DNA from: Oerskovia enterophila
Lineage (GTDB): Bacteria > Actinomycetota > Actinomycetes > Actinomycetales > Cellulomonadaceae
Assembly: GCF_001692445.1 (NCBI RefSeq)
Contig: NZ_MAQA01000041.1
Location: 1-43,194 of the forward strand
Direction of reading: 5' to 3'
DNA length: 43,194 nucleotides
Part shown: positions 26,879 through 34,147 of the stretch, in pieces
Layout: each line of letters starts with the position of its first letter
Numbering within the stretch: position 1 is the stretch's first letter
Position numbers and translations under genes: made by a program
Notes under the pieces: model-generated
Databases searched by the model: none
The model's input: the letters and a program-made list of their open reading frames with translations, nothing else
What the model was told of the DNA's origin: nothing

Positions 26879-28051
26879 ATGACGGAGTCCGAGCAGCACA
26901 CCCCGGTCGCTGACCGCCTCAGCCCGCTCCACGACGAGCACGTCGCCCTGGGCGCCTCGCTCACGAGCTTCGGCGGCTGGCAGATGCCGCTGCGCTACAC
27001 GAGCGACCTGGCCGAGCACCGCGCGGTGCGCGAGGCCGCCGGGCTGTTCGACCTCTCCCACATGGGGGAGATCGAGGTCAGCGGGCCGCAGGCCGCTGCA
27101 GCCCTGGACCGGGCGCTCGTCGGCAACCTCTCGGCCGTGGCCGTGGGCCGTGCGCGCTACACCATGATCTGCGCCGAGGACGGCTCGGTCCTGGACGACC
27201 TGGTCGTCTACCGCCTGGCCGAGGAGACGTTCCTCGTCGTGGCCAACGCCGGGAACGCGCCGTTGGTGACCCAGGAGCTGGTCCGTCGCTGCGCTGGCCT
27301 CGAGGCGACCGTCACCGACCAGGCCGCAGAGACCGCGCTCATCGCGGTACAGGGCCCGCGCGCCGAGGAGATCGTGACCTCGCTCGTGGCGGCCGAGGAC
27401 GTACAGGTGGTCAAGGGCCTGAAGTACTACGCGTCGCTCACCGCCCAGGTCGCCGGGATCGACGCGCTCGTGGCACGCACCGGCTACACGGGGGAGGACG
27501 GCTTCGAGCTGTTCGTCCCGGCCGAGCGCGCGCGTGAGCTGTGGCGGGCCGTGCTCGCGGCGGGGGAGCCCCTGGGGCTGGTCCCGGCAGGGCTCTCGGC
27601 CCGCGACTCGCTGCGGCTCGAGGCAGGCATGCCCCTCTACGGCCACGAGCTCGACACCACGACCACGCCTTACGAGGCGGGGCTCGGGCGCGTCGTCAAG
27701 CTCGACAAGGTCGACGCCGAGGGCAACCCGCTCGAGTTCGTCGGCCGCGCCGCGCTCGCGTCGCGCAAGGGCGCACAGCCGGCGCGCGTGCTCGTGGGCC
27801 TGCGCGGGCTCGGCAAGCGCCCCGCCCGCGCGGGGTACGCCGTCGTGATCCCGGGCAAGGACCCCGACGTGCAGATCGGGTTCGTGACCTCCGGGGCCCC
27901 CTCGCCCACGCTCGGGTACCCGATCGCGATGGCCTACGTGACCCCCGAGTTCAGTGCCGAGGGCACCGAGCTCGCGGTCGACGTCCGTGGGCGCGAGGAG
28001 CCGGTGGTGATCGTGCCCATGCCGTTCTACCGTCGTCCCCAGGCGTCCTGA
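26879..28051 (+). CDS. gcvT: Aminomethyltransferase, T-protein of glycine cleavage
   Basis: A 390-residue enzyme that moves the methylene group from aminomethyl-lipoyl GcvH to tetrahydrofolate and releases ammonia. Seen are [13 protein letters not shown] (~28), [19 protein letters not shown] (~50), [19 protein letters not shown] (~95), the catalytic-region [16 protein letters not shown] (~200), [16 protein letters not shown] (~245), and the C-terminal PFYRR. GAGAGGA serves the ATG. The length is normal. It is the second gene of the gcv cluster. Confidence 0.97.
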   Translation: MTESEQHTPVADRLSPLHDEHVALGASLTSFGGWQMPLRYTSDLAEHRAVREAAGLFDLSHMGEIEVSGPQAAAALDRALVGNLSAVAVGRARYTMICAEDGSVLDDLVVYRLAEETFLVVANAGNAPLVTQELVRRCAGLEATVTDQAAETALIAVQGPRAEEIVTSLVAAEDVQVVKGLKYYASLTAQVAGIDALVARTGYTGEDGFELFVPAERARELWRAVLAAGEPLGLVPAGLSARDSLRLEAGMPLYGHELDTTTTPYEAGLGRVVKLDKVDAEGNPLEFVGRAALASRKGAQPARVLVGLRGLGKRPARAGYAVVIPGKDPDVQIGFVTSGAPSPTLGYPIAMAYVTPEFSAEGTELAVDVRGREEPVVIVPMPFYRRPQAS

Positions 28052-28143
28052 CCGGATCCCGCGCAGCGCACCGACCTCGTTCGACGGGCCCCCGGGCCCG
28101 CCTCTTCCGCACCCGCACCAGCACCAGCACACCAGGAGCTCCC

Positions 28144-28515
28144 ATGGCCGACTTCCCCGGCAACCTGCAGTACACCGCCGAGCACGAGTGGCTCGACGCC
28201 TCGACCCCGGCCGTCATCGGCATCACGAGCACCGCGGCCGAGGCCCTCGGCGACATCGTCTACCTCGAGCTCCCCGAGGTCGGGGCGACCGTCACGGCCG
28301 GTTCGGTGATCGGCGAGGTCGAGTCGACCAAGTCGGTCTCCGAGCTCTACTCCCCGGTCACCGGCACCGTGGCCGAGGTCAACCAGGCAGCGATCGACGA
28401 CCCGTCGCTCGTCAACGCGGAGCCCTTCGCGGGGGGCTGGCTCATCAAGGTCGACGTGACCGAGACGGGCCCCGTGCTCACCGCCGAGGAGTACAGCGCG
28501 CTCGTCGGCGGCTGA
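28144..28515 (+). CDS. gcvH: Glycine cleavage H-protein (lipoyl carrier)
   Basis: A 123-residue lipoyl-domain protein that shuttles the aminomethyl group between GcvP, GcvT and the L-protein. The lipoylated lysine is in [16 protein letters not shown] (~residue 62), and the start YTAEHEWLD is canonical. AGGAG at 28134-28138 supports the ATG. No serine dehydratase or lipoate gene follows in this window, so the cluster ends here. Confidence 0.97.
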   Translation: MADFPGNLQYTAEHEWLDASTPAVIGITSTAAEALGDIVYLELPEVGATVTAGSVIGEVESTKSVSELYSPVTGTVAEVNQAAIDDPSLVNAEPFAGGWLIKVDVTETGPVLTAEEYSALVGG

Positions 28516-28960
28516 CTCGCCGCCGTCGGACGACGCGGCCACCACCGGGCGAGACCCCGCCCGTGCCGCGTGCCCGCATCCTCGGACGCGCCCCGGAGGG
28601 CCGGTCTGCGACCTCGTCGCGGGACCGGCCCTTCGTGCTGTCCAGGGTCCGCTCGGCTTGTGGCGTGGCCCTGGTCGGCACACACTGTGAGACGGGTCAC
28701 ATTTCTTGTCGCAACGCAGGAAGGGTGATCTAGGGCACATCGGAGATATCACCTGCTACGGGCAGTCCCGGAAAGATATCGCGCTGACCTGCGGGAATGC
28801 ACCTTAGCGAGAGCGAGAAGAGGTCGCTCAGCGAGGCGTCCGAGATTGAGGGTGAAAAACCGCGTCATGAATCACCGGCTGGGCCATCTCTCCCAGTAGC
28901 AGCAAGGCACCGGATCGATCCATGACGCGATGGAGAGACCGGTCAGCATCTGGAGGAAGC
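28516..28960 (+). other. 445-base region between gcvH and the LuxR-type gene
   Basis: I see no gene here. It holds the CRP-type site, two AGATATC copies (28744 on and 28776 on) about 32 bases apart, and a 9-bp inverted repeat CGCGTCATG/CATGACGCG (28861-28869 and 28921-28929) just before the ribosome site of the next gene. The last third is AT-richer than its surroundings. Together these suggest a long, regulated leader. Confidence 0.5.
28686..28701. promoter_or_regulatory. CRP/GlxR-type operator, perfect palindrome
   Basis: TGTGAGACGGGTCACA matches TGTGA-N6-TCACA, the consensus for actinobacterial CRP/GlxR cAMP-responsive regulators. It is 275 bases upstream of the small LuxR-type gene. A TTGTCG hexamer at 28706-28711 could be the -35 of the promoter it controls; the -10 is unclear. 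Confidence 0.7.
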
Positions 28961-29203
28961 ATGAGCATCATCGAACTGGCCCGGACCGAGTCGCCGGCAA
29001 CCCAGCTCCCCGCCACGCTCACCCGTCGTGAGCACGTGGTGCTGTCGAACCTCTCCGAGGACATCACCCTGGAGCAGATCGCCACCAAGCTGTTCGTCAC
29101 GCGCAACACCGTCAAGTCGCAGGTGCGCAGCCTCTACCGCAAGCTCGGCGTCTCGACCCGTGCAGAAGCGGTCGAGTGGGCCAAGGCTGCCGGGATCCGC
29201 TGA
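28961..29203 (+). CDS. Stand-alone LuxR-type helix-turn-helix protein
   Basis: An 80-residue protein consisting almost only of the GerE/LuxR DNA-binding domain: LTRREHVVLSNLSEDITLEQIATKLFVTRNTVKSQVRSLYRKLGVSTRAEAV. No receiver or ligand domain is present, so activity is probably set by its amount or by a partner. GGAGGAAGC lies directly before ATG. An in-frame ATG at 28922 lacks this support. It is preceded by a long leader and a perfect CRP-type site, so carbon or cAMP control is plausible. Targets are unknown; two AGATATC copies upstream are candidates for autoregulation. Confidence 0.88.
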   Translation: MSIIELARTESPATQLPATLTRREHVVLSNLSEDITLEQIATKLFVTRNTVKSQVRSLYRKLGVSTRAEAVEWAKAAGIR

Positions 29204-29228
29204 GCCTCGACGAGGATCAGCATCGAAG

Positions 29229-29250
29229 CCCGCCGACACGTGTCGGCGGG
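29229..29250 (+). terminator. Terminator after the LuxR-type gene
   Basis: CCCGCCGAC-ACGT-GTCGGCGGG is a perfect 9-bp hairpin (10 bp with a two-base loop) 25 bases past the stop. There is no T run. Confidence 0.6.
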
Positions 29251-29291
29251 GCAGCGGGGTCCAGCAGGGTCGTGAGGCGCGTCGTCGCGCC

Positions 29292-29333
29292 GTGTGACCA
29301 GCCGGACACGTGCCGGGTCACGTGCCGTCACAC
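29292..29333. promoter_or_regulatory. Inverted repeat upstream of the NUDIX gene
   Basis: GTGTGAC (29292-29298) and GTCACAC (29327-29333) flank two CACGTG hexamers (29307-29312 and 29320-29325). The block ends just before the predicted -10 of the NUDIX gene at 29343, so it may be an operator. A folded mRNA role is equally possible. Confidence 0.35.
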
Positions 29334-29354
29334 CGGGCGTGAAACACTCCGCGT

Positions 29355-29783
29355 ATGACTCTCCGCCGACTCGTGGTCGCTGCGGCCGTCGTCGACGACC
29401 TCGCCACGCCCCGCCTCCTGCTCGCCGCACGCCGTTCGCGGCCTGTGGAGCTGGCCGGGCGCTGGGAGTTCCCCGGCGGCAAGGTGGACCCGGGGGAGAC
29501 GCCCGTCGACGGGCTGCACCGTGAGCTCCGTGAGGAGCTGGGCGTGCAGGTCGAGCTCGGTGCAGAGCTCCTCGGTCCCGACGACGGTGGCTGGAACATC
29601 ACGGACCGCCACGTCATGCGCCTGTGGCTCGCGCGCATCGTCGACGGAGAGCCCGAGCCCCTGGTCGAGCACGACGCCCTGCGCTGGCTTCCCGCGGGCG
29701 AGTGGGGGAGCGTCGACTGGCTGGACGGGGACGTCCGGATCGTCGAGGCCCTCAGCGACTGGGTGGAGCAGGAAGCCGTCTGA
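29355..29783 (+). CDS. NUDIX hydrolase, MutT-like (8-oxo-dGTP diphosphatase)
   Basis: A 142-residue cytosolic enzyme with a complete NUDIX box GGKVDPGETPVDGLHRELREELGV (positions ~36-58: G-x5-E-x7-RE-L-x-EE-x-G). The flanks LLAARRSRPVELAGRWEFPGG match the MutT/CTP-pyrophosphohydrolase-like group that removes oxidised nucleotides. ATG follows AACACT by six bases without a Shine-Dalgarno (leaderless). The 3' end overlaps the convergent P-loop gene by 32 bases, so the two mRNAs are complementary at their ends. Confidence 0.92.
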   Translation: MTLRRLVVAAAVVDDLATPRLLLAARRSRPVELAGRWEFPGGKVDPGETPVDGLHRELREELGVQVELGAELLGPDDGGWNITDRHVMRLWLARIVDGEPEPLVEHDALRWLPAGEWGSVDWLDGDVRIVEALSDWVEQEAV

Positions 29784-30336
29784 CCCAGGTCTCGACCTGT
29801 TGCCGGCTCCGCAGCCGCACGAGCGCGACGGGCGGGTCCTGCTGGGCCACGACCGTCGGGAGGTCGCGCAACGACCGGCGCGTCGACCATGCCCACCGGA
29901 CGATGTGGTCACGGTCCGTGAAGATCGTCCAGAGCGGCGGTTCGACGTTCCCGTTCCACAGCACCTCCTGGTGCACGGCCCGGCGCACCGTGCGTGCCAC
30001 GACCTGACGCAGGGTGGTCGCGGTGGGCAGGTCGAGCCACACGACGAGCTCGGCCTCGTCCAGCAGGAGCGGGCGCACGGCGCGGTACTGCCACTCCGTG
30101 ACGAACGCCTCCTGCCCGACGACGGCACGCACGTCCTCGACGAACGTCGCCCGGGGTGTCCAGGCGGGGCCGTGGAAGAGCGCGTCGATCTCGGTGCACG
30201 GCAGGTCGAGGCGCGCGGCGAGCCGTCGTGCGAGCGTCGTCTTGCCCGAGCCGGACACGCCGGCCACGAGGATGCGGCGAGGGACGTGCCCGAGGTGCGC
30301 GACGACGTCGTCCAGGGGTCCGAGGGTCGTGTGCAC
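29752..30336 (-). CDS. P-loop nucleoside/adenylate-kinase-like protein
   Basis: A 194-residue ATPase-fold protein with Walker A VAGVSGSGKTTLARRLA (~residue 25), EIDALFHGPAWTPRATFVEDV (lid and substrate region), and a Walker B-like ELVVWLDLP. It resembles the adenylate-kinase / topology-modulation (FlaR-like) group whose substrate is unsettled. The GTG start at 30336 follows TAGTGT by six bases (leaderless). The 3' end overlaps the NUDIX gene. Confidence 0.85.
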   Translation of the reverse strand: MHTTLGPLDDVVAHLGHVPRRILVAGVSGSGKTTLARRLAARLDLPCTEIDALFHGPAWTPRATFVEDVRAVVGQEAFVTEWQYRAVRPLLLDEAELVVWLDLPTATTLRQVVARTVRRAVHQEVLWNGNVEPPLWTIFTDRDHIVRWAWSTRRSLRDLPTVVAQQDPPVALVRLRSRQQVETWVRRLPAPPSR

Positions 30337-30366
30337 CCCGGGACACTACCGGACGTCGCGTGCGGT

Positions 30367-31515
30367 TCAGCCGTCGGCGGGCTCCCGGGCGGGGGAGTCC
30401 TCGGCCGGCGCCTCGTCGGCCGGGACGCTCTGCTCGCCCAGGTGCTTGGGGGTCCATCCCGTGCTGACGGCCCCGATCATCTGCGGGGGAGTGTGCTTGC
30501 GGGCCCAGGCCTTGAACACGAGGTACATGACGATCACCAGGACGTAGCGCAGCATGGCGAGCAGCGACTGGACCGTGGGCTCGCCGCACCCGAGCGTGGC
30601 CGAGGTGTCGTTGAGCGAGTGGACCACCATGACCAGCAGGATCCCGCCGAGCGCGGCGGGCGTCCCCTTGCGGCCGTACAGGTGCCAGGCCCGCCACGCG
30701 ATGGCGACCGCGATGCCCGTGAAGAGCCAGTGGAACGGCGAGACCCCGAAGATCCGAGCGACCTGTGCCGCGATGACCGACGCGGTGGTCGCGGCAGGAG
30801 TCTCTCCTCCGCAGAAGGCCGGCCCGGACGCCGCAGCGGTCTGGTAGGCGTAGAGCGTGGTCTCGGCGATCGCGAACCCGAACCCGGAGGCCAGGCCGAT
30901 CGCGACGCCCGCCCGCGGGTTGCGATAGGTGCCGAGGAGGAACAGGGCGATCGGGACGAGGAGCTTGGAGGTCTCCTCGGTCAGGCCGACCAGAGCCGTC
31001 GCGAGCGAGATCCCACCGATCGAGCCGGTGAGGTCGTTGAGGTTCAGGCCGACGAGGAACGTCGCCCCGGCCGAGGCGACCGCGACCGCCACGATCTGCC
31101 CGAGCCCGATCACCTCGGGCAGCGCGAGCTGTCGGGCCACGAACCCGTAGAAGGCCCAGCAGACCAGGGCCATGGCCAGGAAGCTCGTGACGGCGATGAC
31201 GTGCACGTTCTCGGTGGACCGGTAGAGCGTGGTTCCCGCGAGGAGCACGACGCCCGCGCCGACGAGCGGCCAGACCCACTGTCCCCAGAAGCGGCCGCGG
31301 AAGTGGTGGCCGCGGTTCGCCGCCTCGGTGCCCGCGGTGACGCGGGCCGTCCAGGCCTGGCCGTCCCAGAAGCGACGGCGCGCGGCCTTCGAGGCCGGGT
31401 CGGGGTACCACCGGGCCGGGGGAGCGTCGGGGCGCCGCGGAGCCAGCCGCCAGGCAGCGTAGAAGCCTGCGGCGAGCAGGACCGCGCCGAGAACGTTGAG
31501 AAGAAGCACCATCAT
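30367..31515 (-). CDS. PrsW-family intramembrane metalloprotease with DUF2510 domain
   Basis: A 382-residue protein. An N-terminal membrane helix is followed by a DUF2510 segment (ARWYPDPASKAARRRFWDGQAWT, ~residues 35-57) and then eight or so helices with the PrsW motifs: EETSKL (~160), GFGFAIAETTLYAY (~190), FHWLFTGIAVAIAWR (~235) and VVHSLNDTSATLG (~270). The conserved Glu and His residues suggest a metal site for site-1 cleavage of membrane-bound anti-sigma factors. I chose the ATG at 31515; an in-frame TTG at 31527 is possible. The acidic C-terminus is disordered. No membrane anti-sigma factor is adjacent. Confidence 0.9.
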   Translation of the reverse strand: MMVLLLNVLGAVLLAAGFYAAWRLAPRRPDAPPARWYPDPASKAARRRFWDGQAWTARVTAGTEAANRGHHFRGRFWGQWVWPLVGAGVVLLAGTTLYRSTENVHVIAVTSFLAMALVCWAFYGFVARQLALPEVIGLGQIVAVAVASAGATFLVGLNLNDLTGSIGGISLATALVGLTEETSKLLVPIALFLLGTYRNPRAGVAIGLASGFGFAIAETTLYAYQTAAASGPAFCGGETPAATTASVIAAQVARIFGVSPFHWLFTGIAVAIAWRAWHLYGRKGTPAALGGILLVMVVHSLNDTSATLGCGEPTVQSLLAMLRYVLVIVMYLVFKAWARKHTPPQMIGAVSTGWTPKHLGEQSVPADEAPAEDSPAREPADG

Positions 31516-31746
31516 GGCTTCAGCCAATCACTGGGAATCGTCGAGAAGAGCTGGTGGGGCGCGACACGCCGTCGACCGGTGGCCGAGACGGTTCGCGCGT
31601 CCCCATGAACCGAGTCTCTCCCGGACGAGCGCGTCGGACGTCGGTCGCACTGACGATCCCTGGGGAGGCACGTACTGCGTCCGCAGCAGCCGCCCCGACC
31701 TGCGTCGATGCGCCGTGCGGATCAGGTCCGCAGTTATCGTCGGACG

Positions 31747-33066
31747 GTGGAACCCGACCGCGCGCGACCGACCGGCACGCGCCGTGCGCGGCTCGCCCGC
31801 CCGGCCGCGCGCTGGGGCGGCCTACCCGTGACGGCGCGCGACGCCGTCGGGGCGCTGGTCCTGCTCCTGGTGCTCGCGGTGCCCCAGGTCGTCGCCCCCG
31901 AGAGGTACGCGAGCACCGTGGCCTCGGCCGTCGCGCTCGTGGTCGCGTGCACGGGGCTCGTGTGGCGTCGGGCGCACCCGTCGGTCGCGGTCGGCGTGGC
32001 CCTGGCCGCGATGGTCGGATCGGCGGCGATCGACGCCGACTCGTCGCTCGCGTTCGCCCCCGGGCTCGTCGCGACCTACTCGGTCGCCGCGTACGCAGGG
32101 CGGCGCGAGGCGGCCTGCGCGACGCTGGCCATGATCGTGGCCTACCCGGCCGTGCTCGTCCTCGTGGGCGGCAAGGACCCGTTCGGGTCCTACGTCGTGC
32201 TCGTCGTGGCCCTGATCGTCCTCGCGGCAGCGCTGGGCGCGGCGGTCGGCGCGCAGCGCGCCGTCGTCGCGGCGGCGCGCGACCGTGCCGTGCGCGCCGA
32301 GGAGTCCCGGGAGGCCGAGGCCGCTCGGCGGGTCACCCAGGAACGGCTGCGCATCGCCCGCGAGCTGCACGACGTCGTCGCGCACCACGCGGCCGTCATC
32401 AGCGTGCAGGCGGGTGCGGCCGAGGCGCTCTTCGACAAGCGTCCCGACCTGGCCCGGGAGGCGATCGGGCACGCGCGCGACGCGGGGGAGCGGGTCCTGT
32501 CCGAGATGTCGTCGCTCCTGCACCTCCTGCGCGACGCCGACGAACCAGGTGCCTCCGCCTCCGCGCCCGGGCTGGCCGACCTTCCGGGCCTCCTCGACGA
32601 GGCGCGGTCCACGGGCCTCGAGGTCGTCGAGCGGACCGTCGGTGTCCCGCGCAGTCTGTCACCGGTGCTGGACCTCACGGTCTTCCGGGTGGTCCAGGAG
32701 GCGTTGACCAACGCGCACCGGTACGGCACCGGGCGGGCGGAGCTGAGCGTGGTGCACGGTGCGGACTCGGTCGTCGTCGAGGTGGTCAACCCCCTGCCGT
32801 CGCGGACGGCGGTCGGCTCCGAGGGCGCGGCCGGCCAGAAGCGTGCGGCCGGCGCGTCCGGCCCTGTCGCCGCGCACGGGAGCGGGTTGGGGCTCGTGGG
32901 GCTCCGCGAGCGGGTCGCCGCGGTCGGCGGCACGGTCGAGACGGGCTCGCGCGAGGGTTCCTGGATCGTCCGGGTCTCGCTGCCCGTGCCTGCGGCGACC
33001 GCAGACCGACCCGCTCGGGCAGGCGCCACCGATGCCGTGCGACCCGCCACCCAGGAGGCCCCGTGA
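31747..33066 (+). CDS. Two-component sensor histidine kinase (HisKA_3 type)
   Basis: A 439-residue membrane kinase. Five or so N-terminal helices (~35-175) make the sensor; a short coiled linker leads to HisKA_3 with the phospho-acceptor His in RIARELHDVVAHHAAVISVQ (~residue 210). The ATP-binding domain shows QEALTNAHRYG and GSGLGLVGLRERVAAVGG. This is the NarL-partner / DesK-like class. The GTG at 31747 is six bases after TATCGT (leaderless) and is preferred to an upstream ATG at 31708. The stop overlaps the regulator start, so they are translationally coupled. The stimulus is unknown. Confidence 0.95.
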   Translation: MEPDRARPTGTRRARLARPAARWGGLPVTARDAVGALVLLLVLAVPQVVAPERYASTVASAVALVVACTGLVWRRAHPSVAVGVALAAMVGSAAIDADSSLAFAPGLVATYSVAAYAGRREAACATLAMIVAYPAVLVLVGGKDPFGSYVVLVVALIVLAAALGAAVGAQRAVVAAARDRAVRAEESREAEAARRVTQERLRIARELHDVVAHHAAVISVQAGAAEALFDKRPDLAREAIGHARDAGERVLSEMSSLLHLLRDADEPGASASAPGLADLPGLLDEARSTGLEVVERTVGVPRSLSPVLDLTVFRVVQEALTNAHRYGTGRAELSVVHGADSVVVEVVNPLPSRTAVGSEGAAGQKRAAGASGPVAAHGSGLGLVGLRERVAAVGGTVETGSREGSWIVRVSLPVPAATADRPARAGATDAVRPATQEAP

Positions 33067-33728
33067 CCGTCCGTGTGCTCGTCGTCGACGACCAGGAGCT
33101 CATCCGGGCGGGCTTCGCCGCGCTGCTCGGGGTGAGCGAGGGGATCGAGGTCGTGGGGGAGGCGGCCGACGGGGCCCGGGCGGTCGAGCTGGCGCGAGAC
33201 CTGCGACCCGACGTCGTCGTGATGGACCTCCGGATGCCGGGGACGGACGGGATCTCCGCGACCGCGCAGATCGTCGGCGACCCCGGGCTCGCTGGCGTGC
33301 ACGTGCTCGTCCTGACGACGTTCGAGGACGACGAGCACGTGATCGGTGCGCTGCGTGCCGGGGCTGCCGGGTTCCTGGGCAAGGGCGTGCGCCCGCAGGT
33401 CCTCGTGGACGCGGTGCGCACCGTCGCGGCGGGTGACTCGCTCCTGTCCCCGCAGGCCACCCGGAGCCTGATCGCGCGGGCGGTCACGACCGAGCCGCGT
33501 CCCAGCGTCGACGGTGAGGCGTTCCGGTCGCTCACCGACCGTGAGCGCGAGGTCGTCCTGCTGGTCGCGGAGGGGATGAGCAACGACGACATCTCGGTGA
33601 GGCTGCACGTCACGCCGCTCACGGCCAAGACGCACGTGAACCGTGCGATGTCGAAGCTCGGGGCCCGTGACCGGGCCCAGCTCGTGGTCCTCGCGTACCG
33701 GTCCGGGCTCGTCACGGGCGAGGCCTGA
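33063..33728 (+). CDS. NarL/FixJ-family response regulator
   Basis: A 221-residue protein. The receiver domain has DDQELIRAGF, the phospho-acceptor Asp in PDVVVMDLRMPG (~residue 54), TTFEDDE, and the conserved Lys in FLGKGV. The C-terminal LuxR helix-turn-helix is LTDREREVVLLVAEGMSNDDISVRLHVTPLTAKTHVNRAMSKL. GTG at 33063 overlaps the kinase stop (GTGA). Its targets are not adjacent in an obvious way; the next gene has its own strong promoter. Confidence 0.96.
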   Translation: MTVRVLVVDDQELIRAGFAALLGVSEGIEVVGEAADGARAVELARDLRPDVVVMDLRMPGTDGISATAQIVGDPGLAGVHVLVLTTFEDDEHVIGALRAGAAGFLGKGVRPQVLVDAVRTVAAGDSLLSPQATRSLIARAVTTEPRPSVDGEAFRSLTDREREVVLLVAEGMSNDDISVRLHVTPLTAKTHVNRAMSKLGARDRAQLVVLAYRSGLVTGEA

Positions 33729-33804
33729 GAGCGAACGGACCTTCTCGGCGTGCAGGCCGGGGGGAACTGTGCACTACTACTGAGCGGTAGGTTTCAACTT
33801 TTGA

Positions 33805-33833
33805 TTGACAGGCGATAGAAGTCGGCCTAGATT
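33805..33833 (+). promoter_or_regulatory. Near-consensus housekeeping promoter for the dehydrogenase gene
   Basis: TTGACA (33805-33810) and TAGATT (33828-33833) are 17 bases apart, the best sigma-70-type promoter in the window. It is flanked by the inverted pair GGTAGG (33786-33791) and CCTACC (33834-33839), a possible operator. The RNA would start near 33840, giving a leader of about 300 bases. Confidence 0.8.
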
Positions 33834-33913
33834 CCTACCAGGTGGTCGAGGAAGACCGCCGTAGTAGCAGGTAGATACATCGCATTCCAGGATCTTCCGG
33901 ATCGCTCGAGCAG

Positions 33914-33927
33914 TGTGAGCGCTCATC
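33914..33927. promoter_or_regulatory. LacI/CebR-like operator in the leader
   Basis: TGTGAGCGCTCATC contains the perfect palindrome TGAGCGCTCA (33916-33925) and matches 10 of 14 bases of TGGGAGCGCTCCCA, the known operator of CebR/CelR cellobiose repressors. It lies about 75 bases past the predicted RNA start, where bound repressor would block elongation. Confidence 0.5.
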
Positions 33928-34058
33928 CTGCCGGGCGACCGGTGACCAGTCGGTGCCACCTGTCAGCGATGACGGAGAACACCACCACTCGACGGCGAGG
34001 GGAGGACGACGACGGTGGCGAGGGCGGGAGTGCCCGGGGAGCCACCTCCACGAGACAC

Positions 34059-34117
34059 AAAAAGACCGGACCACCCGTGATCCCGCTGTCTCAGCAGCGA
34101 GCGGTGGCCCGGTCCGG
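34059..34117 (-). terminator. Minus-strand intrinsic-terminator-like hairpin in the leader
   Basis: CCGGACC (34066-34072) pairs with GGTCCGG (34111-34117), with ACC/GGT and GCTG/CAGC stems inside. On the minus strand it is followed by TCTTTTT (the A run at 34059-34063), the form of a real terminator. On the plus strand it is a leader hairpin ending 31 bases before the start codon. Confidence 0.5.
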
Positions 34118-34147
34118 CGATGAACCCCCATGAGGAGCTGCATCACT

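Noticed and set aside
31516-31527. TTG start for the PrsW-type protein
   Set aside because: It adds only four residues and neither a ribosome site nor a -10 element supports it over the ATG at 31515.
34130-34147. ATG start for the secreted dehydrogenase
   Set aside because: The ribosome site GAGGAG lies inside this segment and serves the GTG at 34148.
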